Assembly: GCA_964351395.1 (NCBI GenBank)
Contig: CAYGOF010000002.1
Span: 124,001-188,000, forward strand
Source of the DNA: Imperialibacter sp964351395
GTDB lineage: Bacteria; Bacteroidota; Bacteroidia; Cytophagales; Cyclobacteriaceae
DNA: 64,000 nucleotides
Direction: 5' to 3'
Each line of letters opens with the position of its first letter. Within the stretch, counting starts at the first letter, position 1. A program made the translations under genes and the position numbers. Shown here in pieces: positions 1-8,066 of the stretch. Below the pieces are notes generated by a model. It was given only the letters and a program-made list of their open reading frames with translations. It made no database searches and was not told the DNA's origin.

Positions 1-187
1 CTCCCATTATGAGCCGGGCGGCGCCAGCACAAGGCAGGTGATCAGCTTTATTCAGCGTCACCAACACCTGAACATCATCGCCGCTGATATTGTGGAATAT
101 AACCCACTCCGCGATCTGAACGAGATGACTGCCTTTGTTGCTGCAAAATTCCTGAAAGAATTAGTGGGAGCTTTGACAGTTAGCTAG
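1..187 (+). CDS. Ureohydrolase (agmatinase/arginase-like), C-terminal end only
   Basis: The window opens inside this gene; the readable frame begins at base 2 and runs 61 codons to a TAG at 185-187. The fragment contains a Y-E-P-G-G stretch followed by a D-I-V-E-Y-N-P segment. That matches the C-terminal part of the arginase/agmatinase family, where an E-P-G-G glutamate contacts substrate and a D-x-x-E-x-N-P strand lies near the end of the fold. The family uses a binuclear Mn centre to hydrolyse guanidino groups such as arginine, agmatine or formimidoylglutamate. The metal ligands lie upstream of the window, so the substrate cannot be told. It ends 90 bp before the next gene on the same strand. 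Confidence 0.75.
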   Translation, partial: SHYEPGGASTRQVISFIQRHQHLNIIAADIVEYNPLRDLNEMTAFVAAKFLKELVGALTVS

Positions 188-276
188 CTGTTTCAATAGC
201 CGGATAAAATAATCACCCAGGTTTGTCCACAACGACGGTGCATTGTTGTCTATCATTCAAAAACACTTAAATTATC

Positions 277-618
277 ATGATGAAAAAGTTTTTGATTCTC
301 CTACGGGAAGACCTCGCAGCCGTCGACAAAATGACTCCGGAACAAATGGAAGCTGATATCGCTGAATACATTCAGTGGAAAGAAGGACTGGAAAAAGAGC
401 ATCGCCATGTGATGAGTGACCCACTCGAAACTGCTGGAGCAATGGTTTTTAAAAACAAAATTGAAACAGACGGGCCATTTATTGAGTCGAAAGAAGCCAT
501 CAGCGGTTTTTTCGTTTTTTTAGCGAAAGACATCGAAGAAGCGATTCAGATCGCTCAGAGCTGCCCGATTTTCAAGAACGAAGGTTGCGTAGAACTGAGA
601 CCCATCATGGATTTTTGA
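277..618 (+). CDS. YCII/DGPF-domain protein, partner of the downstream ECF sigma factor
   Basis: This small soluble protein of 113 residues is a YCII-related (DGPF) protein. The family hallmark D-G-P-F-x-E-S-K-E is at about residues 66-74 and is followed by G-F-F-V-F. These proteins have a ferredoxin-like alpha/beta fold, and many are encoded next to ECF42 sigma factors, as here. Their biochemical role is not settled. The start could be the first or second of two adjacent ATG codons. The TGA stop overlaps the ATG of the sigma-factor gene in the sequence TGATG at 616-620, so the two are probably translationally coupled. Confidence 0.85.
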   Translation: MMKKFLILLREDLAAVDKMTPEQMEADIAEYIQWKEGLEKEHRHVMSDPLETAGAMVFKNKIETDGPFIESKEAISGFFVFLAKDIEEAIQIAQSCPIFKNEGCVELRPIMDF

Positions 619-1877
619 TGCAGCAAGCTCCTTTTCATTTTGAAACAGAAAAACTGGTCAACCATCTTTACCGGCAATGGTGTGGTAAGATGGTGACCTC
701 TCTCGCCAGGTACTTCGGGCTACAGCAAGTGGAATTGGCAGAAGACATCGTGCAGGAAACCTTTGAATCGGCGCTCAGCCATTGGGAACAGAAGGGTGTT
801 CCGGATCAGCCTGTAAGCTGGCTTTTCAGGGTGTGTAAAAACAAAACCATCAACTACCTGAGGAAAAAGCGTTTCGAGCCACTCAGCAACGATTCCTTTC
901 TTAATTTAAGGGAAGAGGTCAGCCTCGACACCCTTTTTCTGGACAATCAAGTGGAAGACAGTCAGCTGAGAATGATTGTGGCCTGTTGTCATCCAGCTTT
1001 TTCTATTAAGAATCAGCTCATTTTCGTGCTGCGACATGTGGCAGGCTTAACCGTCAGGCAAATTGCCCGTGGTTTGTTGATGACTGAAGAAGCAGTTGCC
1101 AAATCGATTGTTCGCTCAAAACAAATCATTCGTGAAAAAAACCTGACCTTTCCGGAGCCCGATCACCAAAAAGTGAAAGACAAGATTCACGAACTACATC
1201 TCATTATTTACCTGATTTTTAACGAGGGATACGCTTCCACCGACAGTAGCTCGATCTTGCAGGAGGAGTTATGCTTTGTAGCCATCAGATTGATCAAGTT
1301 GGTGGTAAACAACGAAAAGCTAAAAACGGCTGACTCAATGGCACTGCTTTCATTGTTCCTCTTCCATACTTCGAGGTTTCCCGCGAGAGAGGACATCGAA
1401 AAAAAACTCATCGACCTTGAAAGTCAGGACAGGTCCCTGTGGGACCAGGACATGATACAACTGGGGCAACAATACTTCAGGGCGTCTGTCGCAGAAAAAA
1501 ACTATAGCAAGTATCAGGTGGAAGCGGCGATCGCTTATGAACATGCGCAAGCCCTTTCGTTTGAGCAAACCGATTGGGCTACTATTTGTGGACTGTATGA
1601 GCACCTCCTTCGGAGCGACCCAGGGCCAGTCGTTTATTTGAATTGGCTTATTGCGGTTTTCTACAGCCAGGGGCCATTCATCGCCTACCAAAAACTTCAG
1701 GAGTTAGATGCAAGAGGTACCCTGGTTCATAACCAATACTACTTTTCGCTCCTTGGTAAAATCTACATGTCGATGGAGGACACACATCTGGCAGCCAGCT
1801 GCTTTCGCCAGGCCATCGAACTAACAACCAGCTTGCATGAGAAGCAGTACATCGAAAAACTGTTGGCTGCGCTTTAG
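618..1877 (+). CDS. ECF42-type RNA polymerase sigma factor with long C-terminal extension
   Basis: This is a sigma-70 family factor of the ECF type with an unusually long C-terminal half. Starting at the ATG at 618 it has 419 residues. A region 2 is visible near residues 15-85, with an E-D-I-V-Q-E-T-F core. A region 4 helix-turn-helix lies near 115-175, including L-T-V-R-Q-I-A-R-G. About 240 further residues contain helical TPR-like sequence. Ordinary ECF factors have about 180-200 residues; this layout is the ECF42 group, which pairs with DGPF proteins and lacks a classical anti-sigma factor. An upstream in-frame ATG at 585 lies within the DGPF gene; the TGATG junction favours 618. The extension probably regulates activity (inference). 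Confidence 0.88.
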   Translation: MQQAPFHFETEKLVNHLYRQWCGKMVTSLARYFGLQQVELAEDIVQETFESALSHWEQKGVPDQPVSWLFRVCKNKTINYLRKKRFEPLSNDSFLNLREEVSLDTLFLDNQVEDSQLRMIVACCHPAFSIKNQLIFVLRHVAGLTVRQIARGLLMTEEAVAKSIVRSKQIIREKNLTFPEPDHQKVKDKIHELHLIIYLIFNEGYASTDSSSILQEELCFVAIRLIKLVVNNEKLKTADSMALLSLFLFHTSRFPAREDIEKKLIDLESQDRSLWDQDMIQLGQQYFRASVAEKNYSKYQVEAAIAYEHAQALSFEQTDWATICGLYEHLLRSDPGPVVYLNWLIAVFYSQGPFIAYQKLQELDARGTLVHNQYYFSLLGKIYMSMEDTHLAASCFRQAIELTTSLHEKQYIEKLLAAL

Positions 1878-2048
1878 GTTCTTTGCACTACCAGCGACCT
1901 CCGCCGTCCGCCAGCGCACAACTATCTTTCTCACCTTTGATCTGATGCTATAATTAAGCCCTGATATTCAAGCAATTGACATTGCCTTCACTTCTCTCGG
2001 TAAAAGGTATTATTATTGTTTATAATGAAGCGGAAAAGCAGTGTGTAA

Positions 2049-3437
2049 ATGAAAAAGAGCAACCAAGCTGGCAGAATTCTGATAGTTGATGATAACCCAG
2101 ATGTTTTAAGCGCTGCCAAAATATTTTTGAAAAGGCATTTTCTGGAAGTGGTGACAGAGAAAAACCCCGAATCGCTGCCCAATATCCTTATGAATGAAAC
2201 ATTCGATGTCATTCTTCTCGATATGAATTTCACCAAAGATGTGAGCTCGGGACACGAAGGGTTCTATTGGCTCGATAAGATTCTTGAAATTGACCCATCA
2301 GCCGTGGTCATACTAATTACCGCCTATGGGGATGTGGAGGTAGCTGTGAAAGCCATCAAAGAAGGTGCGACAGATTTCGTGCTAAAGCCCTGGGAAAATG
2401 AAAAACTCCTTGCTACAGTTTCGTCCTGTATGAGATTGCGTGAGTCGAGATTGGAAACAAACAAACTAAAAGACAGACAAAAACAAATCAACGAAGACCT
2501 CGACACCAAGTATCAGGAGATTATTGGACGAAGCGATGCGATCATGAAGGTGTTCGATACCATAGAAATGGTAGCGGAAACAGATGCAAATGTGTTGATC
2601 CTTGGTGAAAATGGCACTGGAAAGGAGCTGGTAGCAAGGGCCATTCACCGGCATTCGAAACGGGCTTCCGAAGTATTCTTAAGCGTAGATTTAGGTGCTG
2701 TGAGCGAAACACTTTTCGAAAGCGAACTCTTTGGGCATACGAAAGGCTCTTTTACCGATGCCAAAGAAAACCGGGCAGGACGCTTCGAAATAGCTTCCGG
2801 CGGCACCCTGTTTCTGGATGAAATTGGCAACCTATCAACACCCCTTCAAGCCAAGCTGCTCTCTGTTCTGCAGTCGAGGGAAGTAACCAGGGTAGGCTCA
2901 AACAAAGCCACGCCAATTGACATCCGGCTGATTTGTGCCACCAACATGCACCTGTACGATATGGTGAAAAAAAGTGAATTCAGGCAAGATTTGCTTTACC
3001 GGATCAACACTATCGAGATCAACATCCCACCATTGAGAGAACGCCTTGACGACATTCCATTATTAGCCGATCATTATCTCAATCAGTTTACCAAAAAGTA
3101 TAATAAGCCGATTCGCTCACTAAGCCCGTCGCTACTAAAGAGAATGCAGAAGTACGCCTGGCCAGGAAATGTACGTGAGCTTGAGCATGCAGTGGAGCGT
3201 GCTGTTATCATGAGCAGAAATATGGTCCTGGAAGCTGATGACTTTTTTCTTCATCAGCAAGGAAAAGAAAGTGAAGAAAGCGCTGTCAATTTGGATGCCT
3301 ACAATATTGAGGAAATGGAGCGCATTTTGATCCGCAAAGCCCTAAAGCGCCACAATGGCAACATTACTCAAGCTGCCCAGGAACTAGGACTCACCCGGTC
3401 CTCCTTGTACCGTCGAATGGAGAAATATGATTTTTAA
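2049..3437 (+). CDS. Sigma-54-dependent response regulator, NtrC family
   Basis: This protein of 462 residues has the NtrC layout. The receiver domain (residues 8-122) has an acidic pocket at D14/D15, a phospho-acceptor D58, T91 and K113. The AAA+ domain follows with Walker A G-E-N-G-T-G-K-E at 186-193 and Walker B ending D-E-I-G near 260. A Fis-type helix-turn-helix is at the C-terminus (N-I-T-Q-A-A-Q-E-L-G-L-T-R-S-S-L). Such proteins open sigma-54 promoters when phosphorylated. The sigma-54-contacting loop reads G-S-F-T-D-A rather than G-A-F-T-G-A. The gene overlaps the downstream kinase gene by 11 bp, so the two form an operon and very likely a cognate pair. The signal sensed is not visible. 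Confidence 0.93.
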   Translation: MKKSNQAGRILIVDDNPDVLSAAKIFLKRHFLEVVTEKNPESLPNILMNETFDVILLDMNFTKDVSSGHEGFYWLDKILEIDPSAVVILITAYGDVEVAVKAIKEGATDFVLKPWENEKLLATVSSCMRLRESRLETNKLKDRQKQINEDLDTKYQEIIGRSDAIMKVFDTIEMVAETDANVLILGENGTGKELVARAIHRHSKRASEVFLSVDLGAVSETLFESELFGHTKGSFTDAKENRAGRFEIASGGTLFLDEIGNLSTPLQAKLLSVLQSREVTRVGSNKATPIDIRLICATNMHLYDMVKKSEFRQDLLYRINTIEINIPPLRERLDDIPLLADHYLNQFTKKYNKPIRSLSPSLLKRMQKYAWPGNVRELEHAVERAVIMSRNMVLEADDFFLHQQGKESEESAVNLDAYNIEEMERILIRKALKRHNGNITQAAQELGLTRSSLYRRMEKYDF

Positions 3438-4770
3438 CGGTTTCCGTTTTCAGATTTTTATCAGGGTAGTCCTGCTGGGGCTTATCGCTGCAGCCTTTAT
3501 TTGGTTGATTGAAAGCGATAAATACGTAAGTGCAACCATCACTTTAAGCATCGGCATCTACTCACTCTTTAGCTTGTTTCATTTTGTTGAAAACACCAAC
3601 AGAAAGCTGACTCGCTTCATTGAATCGATCAAATACAATGATTTTATCATCGGTTTTGATGCAGATAACAATCTTGGGAATTCATTCAAACAGCTTAATG
3701 AATCAATGAAGGAAGTGCTTGACGCTTTCAGGGTAACCAGGAAGGAAAATGAAGAGACCCTCCAGTTTTTAGACACTTTGGTCAAGAATGTGCAGGTCGG
3801 TATACTCTCTTACGATGATGAGCAAAAGGTGGGGCTAATTAACCAAATGGGTAAAAAACTGCTTGGTGTTGAAGACCTGGCACATCTTAAAGAACTTTCA
3901 GTAATTGACCCGGCGCTGTACACACTCCTGAAATCGATCCCCAAAGGAGCTAACACACTCTTTCGTCAAAATGAATTAGTGCACCTTTCCATTCATACCT
4001 CGCAGCTCCGGATTCGTGGCAAAGAGCTTACACTGGTTTCTTTGCAAAACATACGTTCTGAGCTACAACAAAATGAACTAGAAGCCTGGCAAAACTTAAC
4101 CAAAGTGCTTAGGCATGAGATCATGAACTCCGTGACCCCCATCTCGTCACTTGTATCTACTTTAAAGGATATGTTTGAAGAGGAGACACATGAAGACAAT
4201 AAAGAGCAGATGTCGAAAGAAACCATCGGTGATATCAGCGAAGCGTTACAGGCAATTGACAACCGCAGCCAGGCCTTAAAAAAATTCGTGAACGCCTATC
4301 GGGACTTTACGCAGATTCCAAAACCAACACTCAAGCCAATCAAGGTCAGCTCTGTTTTTGCCAGGATCGAAAGTCTTTACTCAGTAGAATTGAAGGAAAG
4401 TAAAGTGAGCCTTTCAGTAGAGTTGGAAGATCGGGATATGTTGCTCTTGGTGGATGAAGAACTATTGGAAATGGTATTGATCAACCTGATCAAAAATGCG
4501 ATCGAGGTACTAAATGACCATGAAAATGCCCGAATTACCTTGCGAGCATTTATTAACGACAAGCTTCGACCGATACTCGAAGTGGAAGACAACGGTCCGG
4601 GGATCATTCCAGAAGCAGTTGACAATATTTTCATTCCCTTTTACACCACCAAACCGACTGGTTCAGGTATTGGCCTTAGCCTTTCAAGGCAAATCATTCA
4701 TTTGCATGGCGGTAACCTGGGCGTGGAATCGGAAGTTGGGAAGAAGACAGTCTTTAGAATAGTTTTGTGA
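3427..4770 (+). CDS. Membrane sensor histidine kinase, NtrB/NtrY-like
   Basis: The protein has 447 residues with two N-terminal membrane helices (about 10-28 and 33-53) separated by only a few residues, so there is almost no periplasmic sensor. A cytoplasmic PAS-like region follows (about 110-210). The H-box is L-R-H-E-I-M-N-S with phosphorylated H230, and the catalytic ATPase domain has an N-box (L-I-K-N-A), a G1 box (E-D-N-G-P-G) and a G2 box (G-S-G-I-G-L-S-L). It should phosphorylate D58 of the regulator encoded just upstream, with which it overlaps by 11 bp. It ends 34 bp from the convergent kinase gene. The lack of a large external domain suggests that an intracellular or membrane cue is sensed (inference). 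Confidence 0.92.
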   Translation: MIFNGFRFQIFIRVVLLGLIAAAFIWLIESDKYVSATITLSIGIYSLFSLFHFVENTNRKLTRFIESIKYNDFIIGFDADNNLGNSFKQLNESMKEVLDAFRVTRKENEETLQFLDTLVKNVQVGILSYDDEQKVGLINQMGKKLLGVEDLAHLKELSVIDPALYTLLKSIPKGANTLFRQNELVHLSIHTSQLRIRGKELTLVSLQNIRSELQQNELEAWQNLTKVLRHEIMNSVTPISSLVSTLKDMFEEETHEDNKEQMSKETIGDISEALQAIDNRSQALKKFVNAYRDFTQIPKPTLKPIKVSSVFARIESLYSVELKESKVSLSVELEDRDMLLLVDEELLEMVLINLIKNAIEVLNDHENARITLRAFINDKLRPILEVEDNGPGIIPEAVDNIFIPFYTTKPTGSGIGLSLSRQIIHLHGGNLGVESEVGKKTVFRIVL

Positions 4771-4804
4771 GCAAGGGGTCAATAATTAGCAAATCGCTCA
4801 CAGG

Positions 4805-7303
4805 CTATCCTGGCGATGAATCAAGCTCGTGACTCTGCTGCAACAATTTGACGTAAGTGGGATGCTCCTCACCCATGACTTCTTTAGCCAATGAAACAGC
4901 TTTTGATTTATAAAACCTCGCTCTTTTCAAGTCATGTAACTCGCTATATAAGTCGCCAAGGTTAGAATAAACAGCAATCACCTTTCTGCTTTTCTCGCCC
5001 AGTTTTTCCATGTAGATGTCTAAAGCCTTCATAAAGCTTTCTTCAGCCTTGTCATATTTCCCTACAGCTTGCCATGCCATACCCATGCTCATATAATCAC
5101 CCGCAACATACGGATGATCGGCTCCAAAGTTTTCAATGTCAGCTTCAAGCACTCTTTCGAAGTATATTAAGGCATTTTCAAAATCACGTTGACCAAATTT
5201 TGAATTGCCGAGGTTGTACAACACGCTGACAGTATAATTATGATGAGGGCCAAACTTGCGATTGTAGGCCTCATAGGCCAGCAACTGCAAAGAGTCCGAC
5301 TTTTGATAATCCTTAAGCTTATAATAGGCGGAACCCAGGTTGGCGTATGAACTGATAGTGTTTGGGTTTTCCGACCCATAAATTTCTTGGTTTTCTTCCA
5401 ACAGCGCCTGCAGTATCTCCGTTTGCTTTTCAAAGTTATCGAGCCTTTCATAGACCAACGACAGGTTATTCAAAGCAATAAGTTTCAAGCTAATATCGTC
5501 CTCCGCAAATTTCTCACCCAGTTCGACGGCCATCAAACTGGCTTCAAGTGCCTCATCATACTTAGACTGTTCCCGAAGGTTGCTACTAAGATAATTGTAG
5601 CAAAAACCAAGTCGAATTTCTTTATTTACCTTGTGACCTTCTTCAGTATGGCCAGTGGCTATTGCCTCCTTAATAAGGCCTATTGCCTTTCTAATCTCAC
5701 TCTCACCTTCTACGTATTCCCCTTTCAAGTATAGCACATACCCATGGTCTTTATACGAAGCTGCTAAAGCCAACGGATTGTCTTTTTTTTCAGGCTCAAG
5801 GTGGCTAATGGCCAGTTTTACAGTTGAGTCTGCTTTTTGGTATTCTGAAATATCCCGGTAGTAGCCAGATATCTCATTGTAGACATTTCCTAGTTCCAGG
5901 GCACTGCCACCATACTCCTGATAGTAGCTCAGCACAGCAAAGAATAGTGGCCCCGATTCTTTCCACAAGCCCATCGCTTTATACAAAGCGCCCAACTGCA
6001 GCTGGGCATAAGCTTTGATCTGCGGACTTTTGATGCGATTGATCTCCTTTTCACTGTTCCGTAGCAAAGTGGCTGCCGTTACCTCCTCCCCCTGAACAAG
6101 GTTAGGATCATTTGCCTCAAAAATTTTAGTTAGGAATTCATTGGATGCCAACACCTTTTGCTGCTCTCTTTCCAGCGCCCTTTTTTGAACTTGCGTTACA
6201 ATTGCCGCTCCAATCGATAACAGAACAATTGTCATTGTTAACGAGGAGCTGATCGTATTACGATGAAAAAACAACCTGGCCGATCGACTCCAGCTGGCCT
6301 TCCTCGCCGAAACTGGAAAATGCTCAAGGTAATTTTGAAGATCAGTGAACAAATCGGTTACGGTTTGATACCGCTGCTCCGCTGCTAGCTTCATGCACTT
6401 CAAAATAATAGCCTCAAGATCTGGATTGATATGCGGGTTGAGCGCTCCAGGGGAGACAAAATCTCCCTTTAATATCTTTGATCTGATTTCTTCCTTTTCC
6501 GTTCCGTCGAAAGGCAGTTGACCAGTGAGCAGCTCGTAGAACAATACCCCCAATTGAAAGACATCGGATTGTATCGAGAGTGGCTTATGTAATAACTGTT
6601 CGGGTGATGCATATTTCAATGTGCCTCCAAAGGCACCCTCGTCTTCTTTTGAATCATCAAAAAGTTTTCCAATGCCAAAGTCCAGCAGTTTCACCTGGCC
6701 ATCAGATGTAATGAGCACATTAGAAGGCTTGATATCGCGGTGAAGGATGAAATTATTGTGAGCATGGATCACTGCACGGCAAACTGGCAGCATTGCCGAG
6801 CGAATTATTTGAACGACGCTTAACCGTCGCTCCTGGCAATATTCATCGATCGGCACTCCAGCGACAAACTCCATGACCAGGTAAGGTGACTGATCGACGG
6901 TAAGGCCTCCATCAAAAATTCTGGCAATGTTTGGATGGTTGAGGGCAGCGAGTAGTTGCCTTTCTTTGTTGAAATATTGCTCGTATTTGTCAGTTGCAAG
7001 CAATGGGGAAAGTACTTTGATGGCTACCTCTTGTTCAAAAAGCTTATCAGCACGTTTCGCCTTGTAAACTGCCGCCATACCACCTACGCCGACCCGCGCC
7101 TCCACTTCGTACTTTCCTATAACGTATCCTTTGGGCAGCCTGACATCCAGGCTCTCAGAAAGCTCGCTACTGAGCTTGCCCTGTAAGGTCTCGAAAAATG
7201 CTTCAGCCTCGTTCTGATGCCTCAGTAAATCAGGCAATGCTTCCTTACTGAGATCCATCTTGGTCAAAAAATCGATCCATTCCTCCTGGGAATATTGCTC
7301 CAT
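4805..7303 (-). CDS. Membrane-anchored Ser/Thr protein kinase with C-terminal TPR repeats
   Basis: The protein has 832 residues. A Hanks-type kinase domain covers about residues 64-330 and has all key residues: a glycine loop G-V-G-G-M-A (72-77), K96, H-R-D with catalytic D190, K192 and N195, and D-F-G at 208-210. One membrane helix follows at about 351-371. Residues 420-815 contain a long series of tetratricopeptide repeats (recurring A-x-x-Y-x-x-L-G/N-L-G patterns), probably outside the cytoplasm if the single helix crosses the membrane. The gene follows an ECF sigma gene by 15 bp on the same strand, a pairing known from several phyla in which the kinase is thought to control the sigma factor by phosphorylation. 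That link is inference here. Confidence 0.92.
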   Translation of the reverse strand: MEQYSQEEWIDFLTKMDLSKEALPDLLRHQNEAEAFFETLQGKLSSELSESLDVRLPKGYVIGKYEVEARVGVGGMAAVYKAKRADKLFEQEVAIKVLSPLLATDKYEQYFNKERQLLAALNHPNIARIFDGGLTVDQSPYLVMEFVAGVPIDEYCQERRLSVVQIIRSAMLPVCRAVIHAHNNFILHRDIKPSNVLITSDGQVKLLDFGIGKLFDDSKEDEGAFGGTLKYASPEQLLHKPLSIQSDVFQLGVLFYELLTGQLPFDGTEKEEIRSKILKGDFVSPGALNPHINPDLEAIILKCMKLAAEQRYQTVTDLFTDLQNYLEHFPVSARKASWSRSARLFFHRNTISSSLTMTIVLLSIGAAIVTQVQKRALEREQQKVLASNEFLTKIFEANDPNLVQGEEVTAATLLRNSEKEINRIKSPQIKAYAQLQLGALYKAMGLWKESGPLFFAVLSYYQEYGGSALELGNVYNEISGYYRDISEYQKADSTVKLAISHLEPEKKDNPLALAASYKDHGYVLYLKGEYVEGESEIRKAIGLIKEAIATGHTEEGHKVNKEIRLGFCYNYLSSNLREQSKYDEALEASLMAVELGEKFAEDDISLKLIALNNLSLVYERLDNFEKQTEILQALLEENQEIYGSENPNTISSYANLGSAYYKLKDYQKSDSLQLLAYEAYNRKFGPHHNYTVSVLYNLGNSKFGQRDFENALIYFERVLEADIENFGADHPYVAGDYMSMGMAWQAVGKYDKAEESFMKALDIYMEKLGEKSRKVIAVYSNLGDLYSELHDLKRARFYKSKAVSLAKEVMGEEHPTYVKLLQQSHELDSSPG

Positions 7304-7318
7304 AACGAAATTTAAAAT

Positions 7319-7894
7319 TTAGGCAGCTGAAGGCGACAATTGCATGTGAAGCCAGGTCTTGGCCATGCTCCACGATCGCTTGACAGTGGATGGGCTCTTA
7401 CCCATAATTTTGGCGGTTTCCTCAATCGAAAGTCCGGCAAAAAATCTGCATTCCACAATTTTGCCATAGATGGGCTCCTTTTTCTCCAACACCTCCAGTG
7501 CTTCGTGAATCTTCAAAATGGCTGATCCTGTTTCTTCTGAAAAGCGAAGTTGTTCCTCCAGATCATCAATTTTTAGGTGACTGGGTTGATTACCTCTTTT
7601 ATCGGTTTGCTTTCTAAGACAAGCATTCACCAGTATCTGCCTGATGGCTTTGGACGCCAGGTTGTAAAAATGGTCTTTGTTCTGAAGTTTGCTAAGGTCC
7701 GCTTTTGATAGCTTTAAATAAGCCTCATGGACAAGAGCAGTGGTATTCAAAGTTTCCTGTTGGCGGAACTTGAACCTTAAATGGTGGGCATTTTTTCTAA
7801 GCTCATCGTATACAACCGGGAATAGCTCATCAAGAGCCTTTTGATCCCCTTCATTGATCCTGTGTATCAATGCTTCTAGTTCTAGGTCACCCAT
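7319..7894 (-). CDS. ECF sigma factor of the kinase-associated (Sigma70_ECF, PF07638-type) group
   Basis: This sigma factor of 191 residues shows region 2 (V-Y-D-E-L-R-K, then T-A-L-V-H-E-A-Y-L-K-L) and region 4 (F-A-G-L-S-I-E-E-T-A-K-I-M-G with V-K-R-S-W). The T-T-A-L-V-H-E-A-Y signature is typical of the ECF subgroup often encoded beside Ser/Thr kinases. No anti-sigma gene is adjacent; the next gene in the operon is the TPR kinase. The start is the ATG whose complement is at 7892-7894; a TTG nine bases upstream (7903) is also in frame but less likely. The 5' flank is very A+T-rich and would hold the promoter. Confidence 0.9.
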   Translation of the reverse strand: MGDLELEALIHRINEGDQKALDELFPVVYDELRKNAHHLRFKFRQQETLNTTALVHEAYLKLSKADLSKLQNKDHFYNLASKAIRQILVNACLRKQTDKRGNQPSHLKIDDLEEQLRFSEETGSAILKIHEALEVLEKKEPIYGKIVECRFFAGLSIEETAKIMGKSPSTVKRSWSMAKTWLHMQLSPSAA

Positions 7895-7990
7895 TTGATA
7901 CAATATAAATATGTTCCGGCAGCTGAATTAATATATAAAATTATAAAGAATAAATAGAATATTCTGCACTTATTCCAATGAAGGCAGCTA

Positions 7991-8021
7991 AAAAAATCCC
8001 GATCCAAAAAGACCGGGATTT
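7991..8021 (-). terminator. Rho-independent terminator of the beta-helix lipoprotein gene
   Basis: An 8-bp perfect stem (AAATCCCG at 7994-8001 with CGGGATTT at 8014-8021) has a 12-base loop. On the minus strand it is followed by a run of six T, as expected for a terminator of the gene ending at 8067. Confidence 0.8.
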
Positions 8022-8066
8022 ATATAAAAAACTAACTGCCTGTGTATCCAAGAAACGTACAAGCGC

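Noticed and set aside
585..617. Upstream ATG for the ECF42 factor
   Set aside because: It lies wholly in the DGPF coding sequence; the TGATG overlap at 616-620 is a more natural start and fits the family N-terminus.
4766..4802. TGTGAGC...GCTCACA inverted repeat between convergent genes
   Set aside because: The 7-bp arms are separated by 23 bases and no T tract follows, so I do not call it a terminator.
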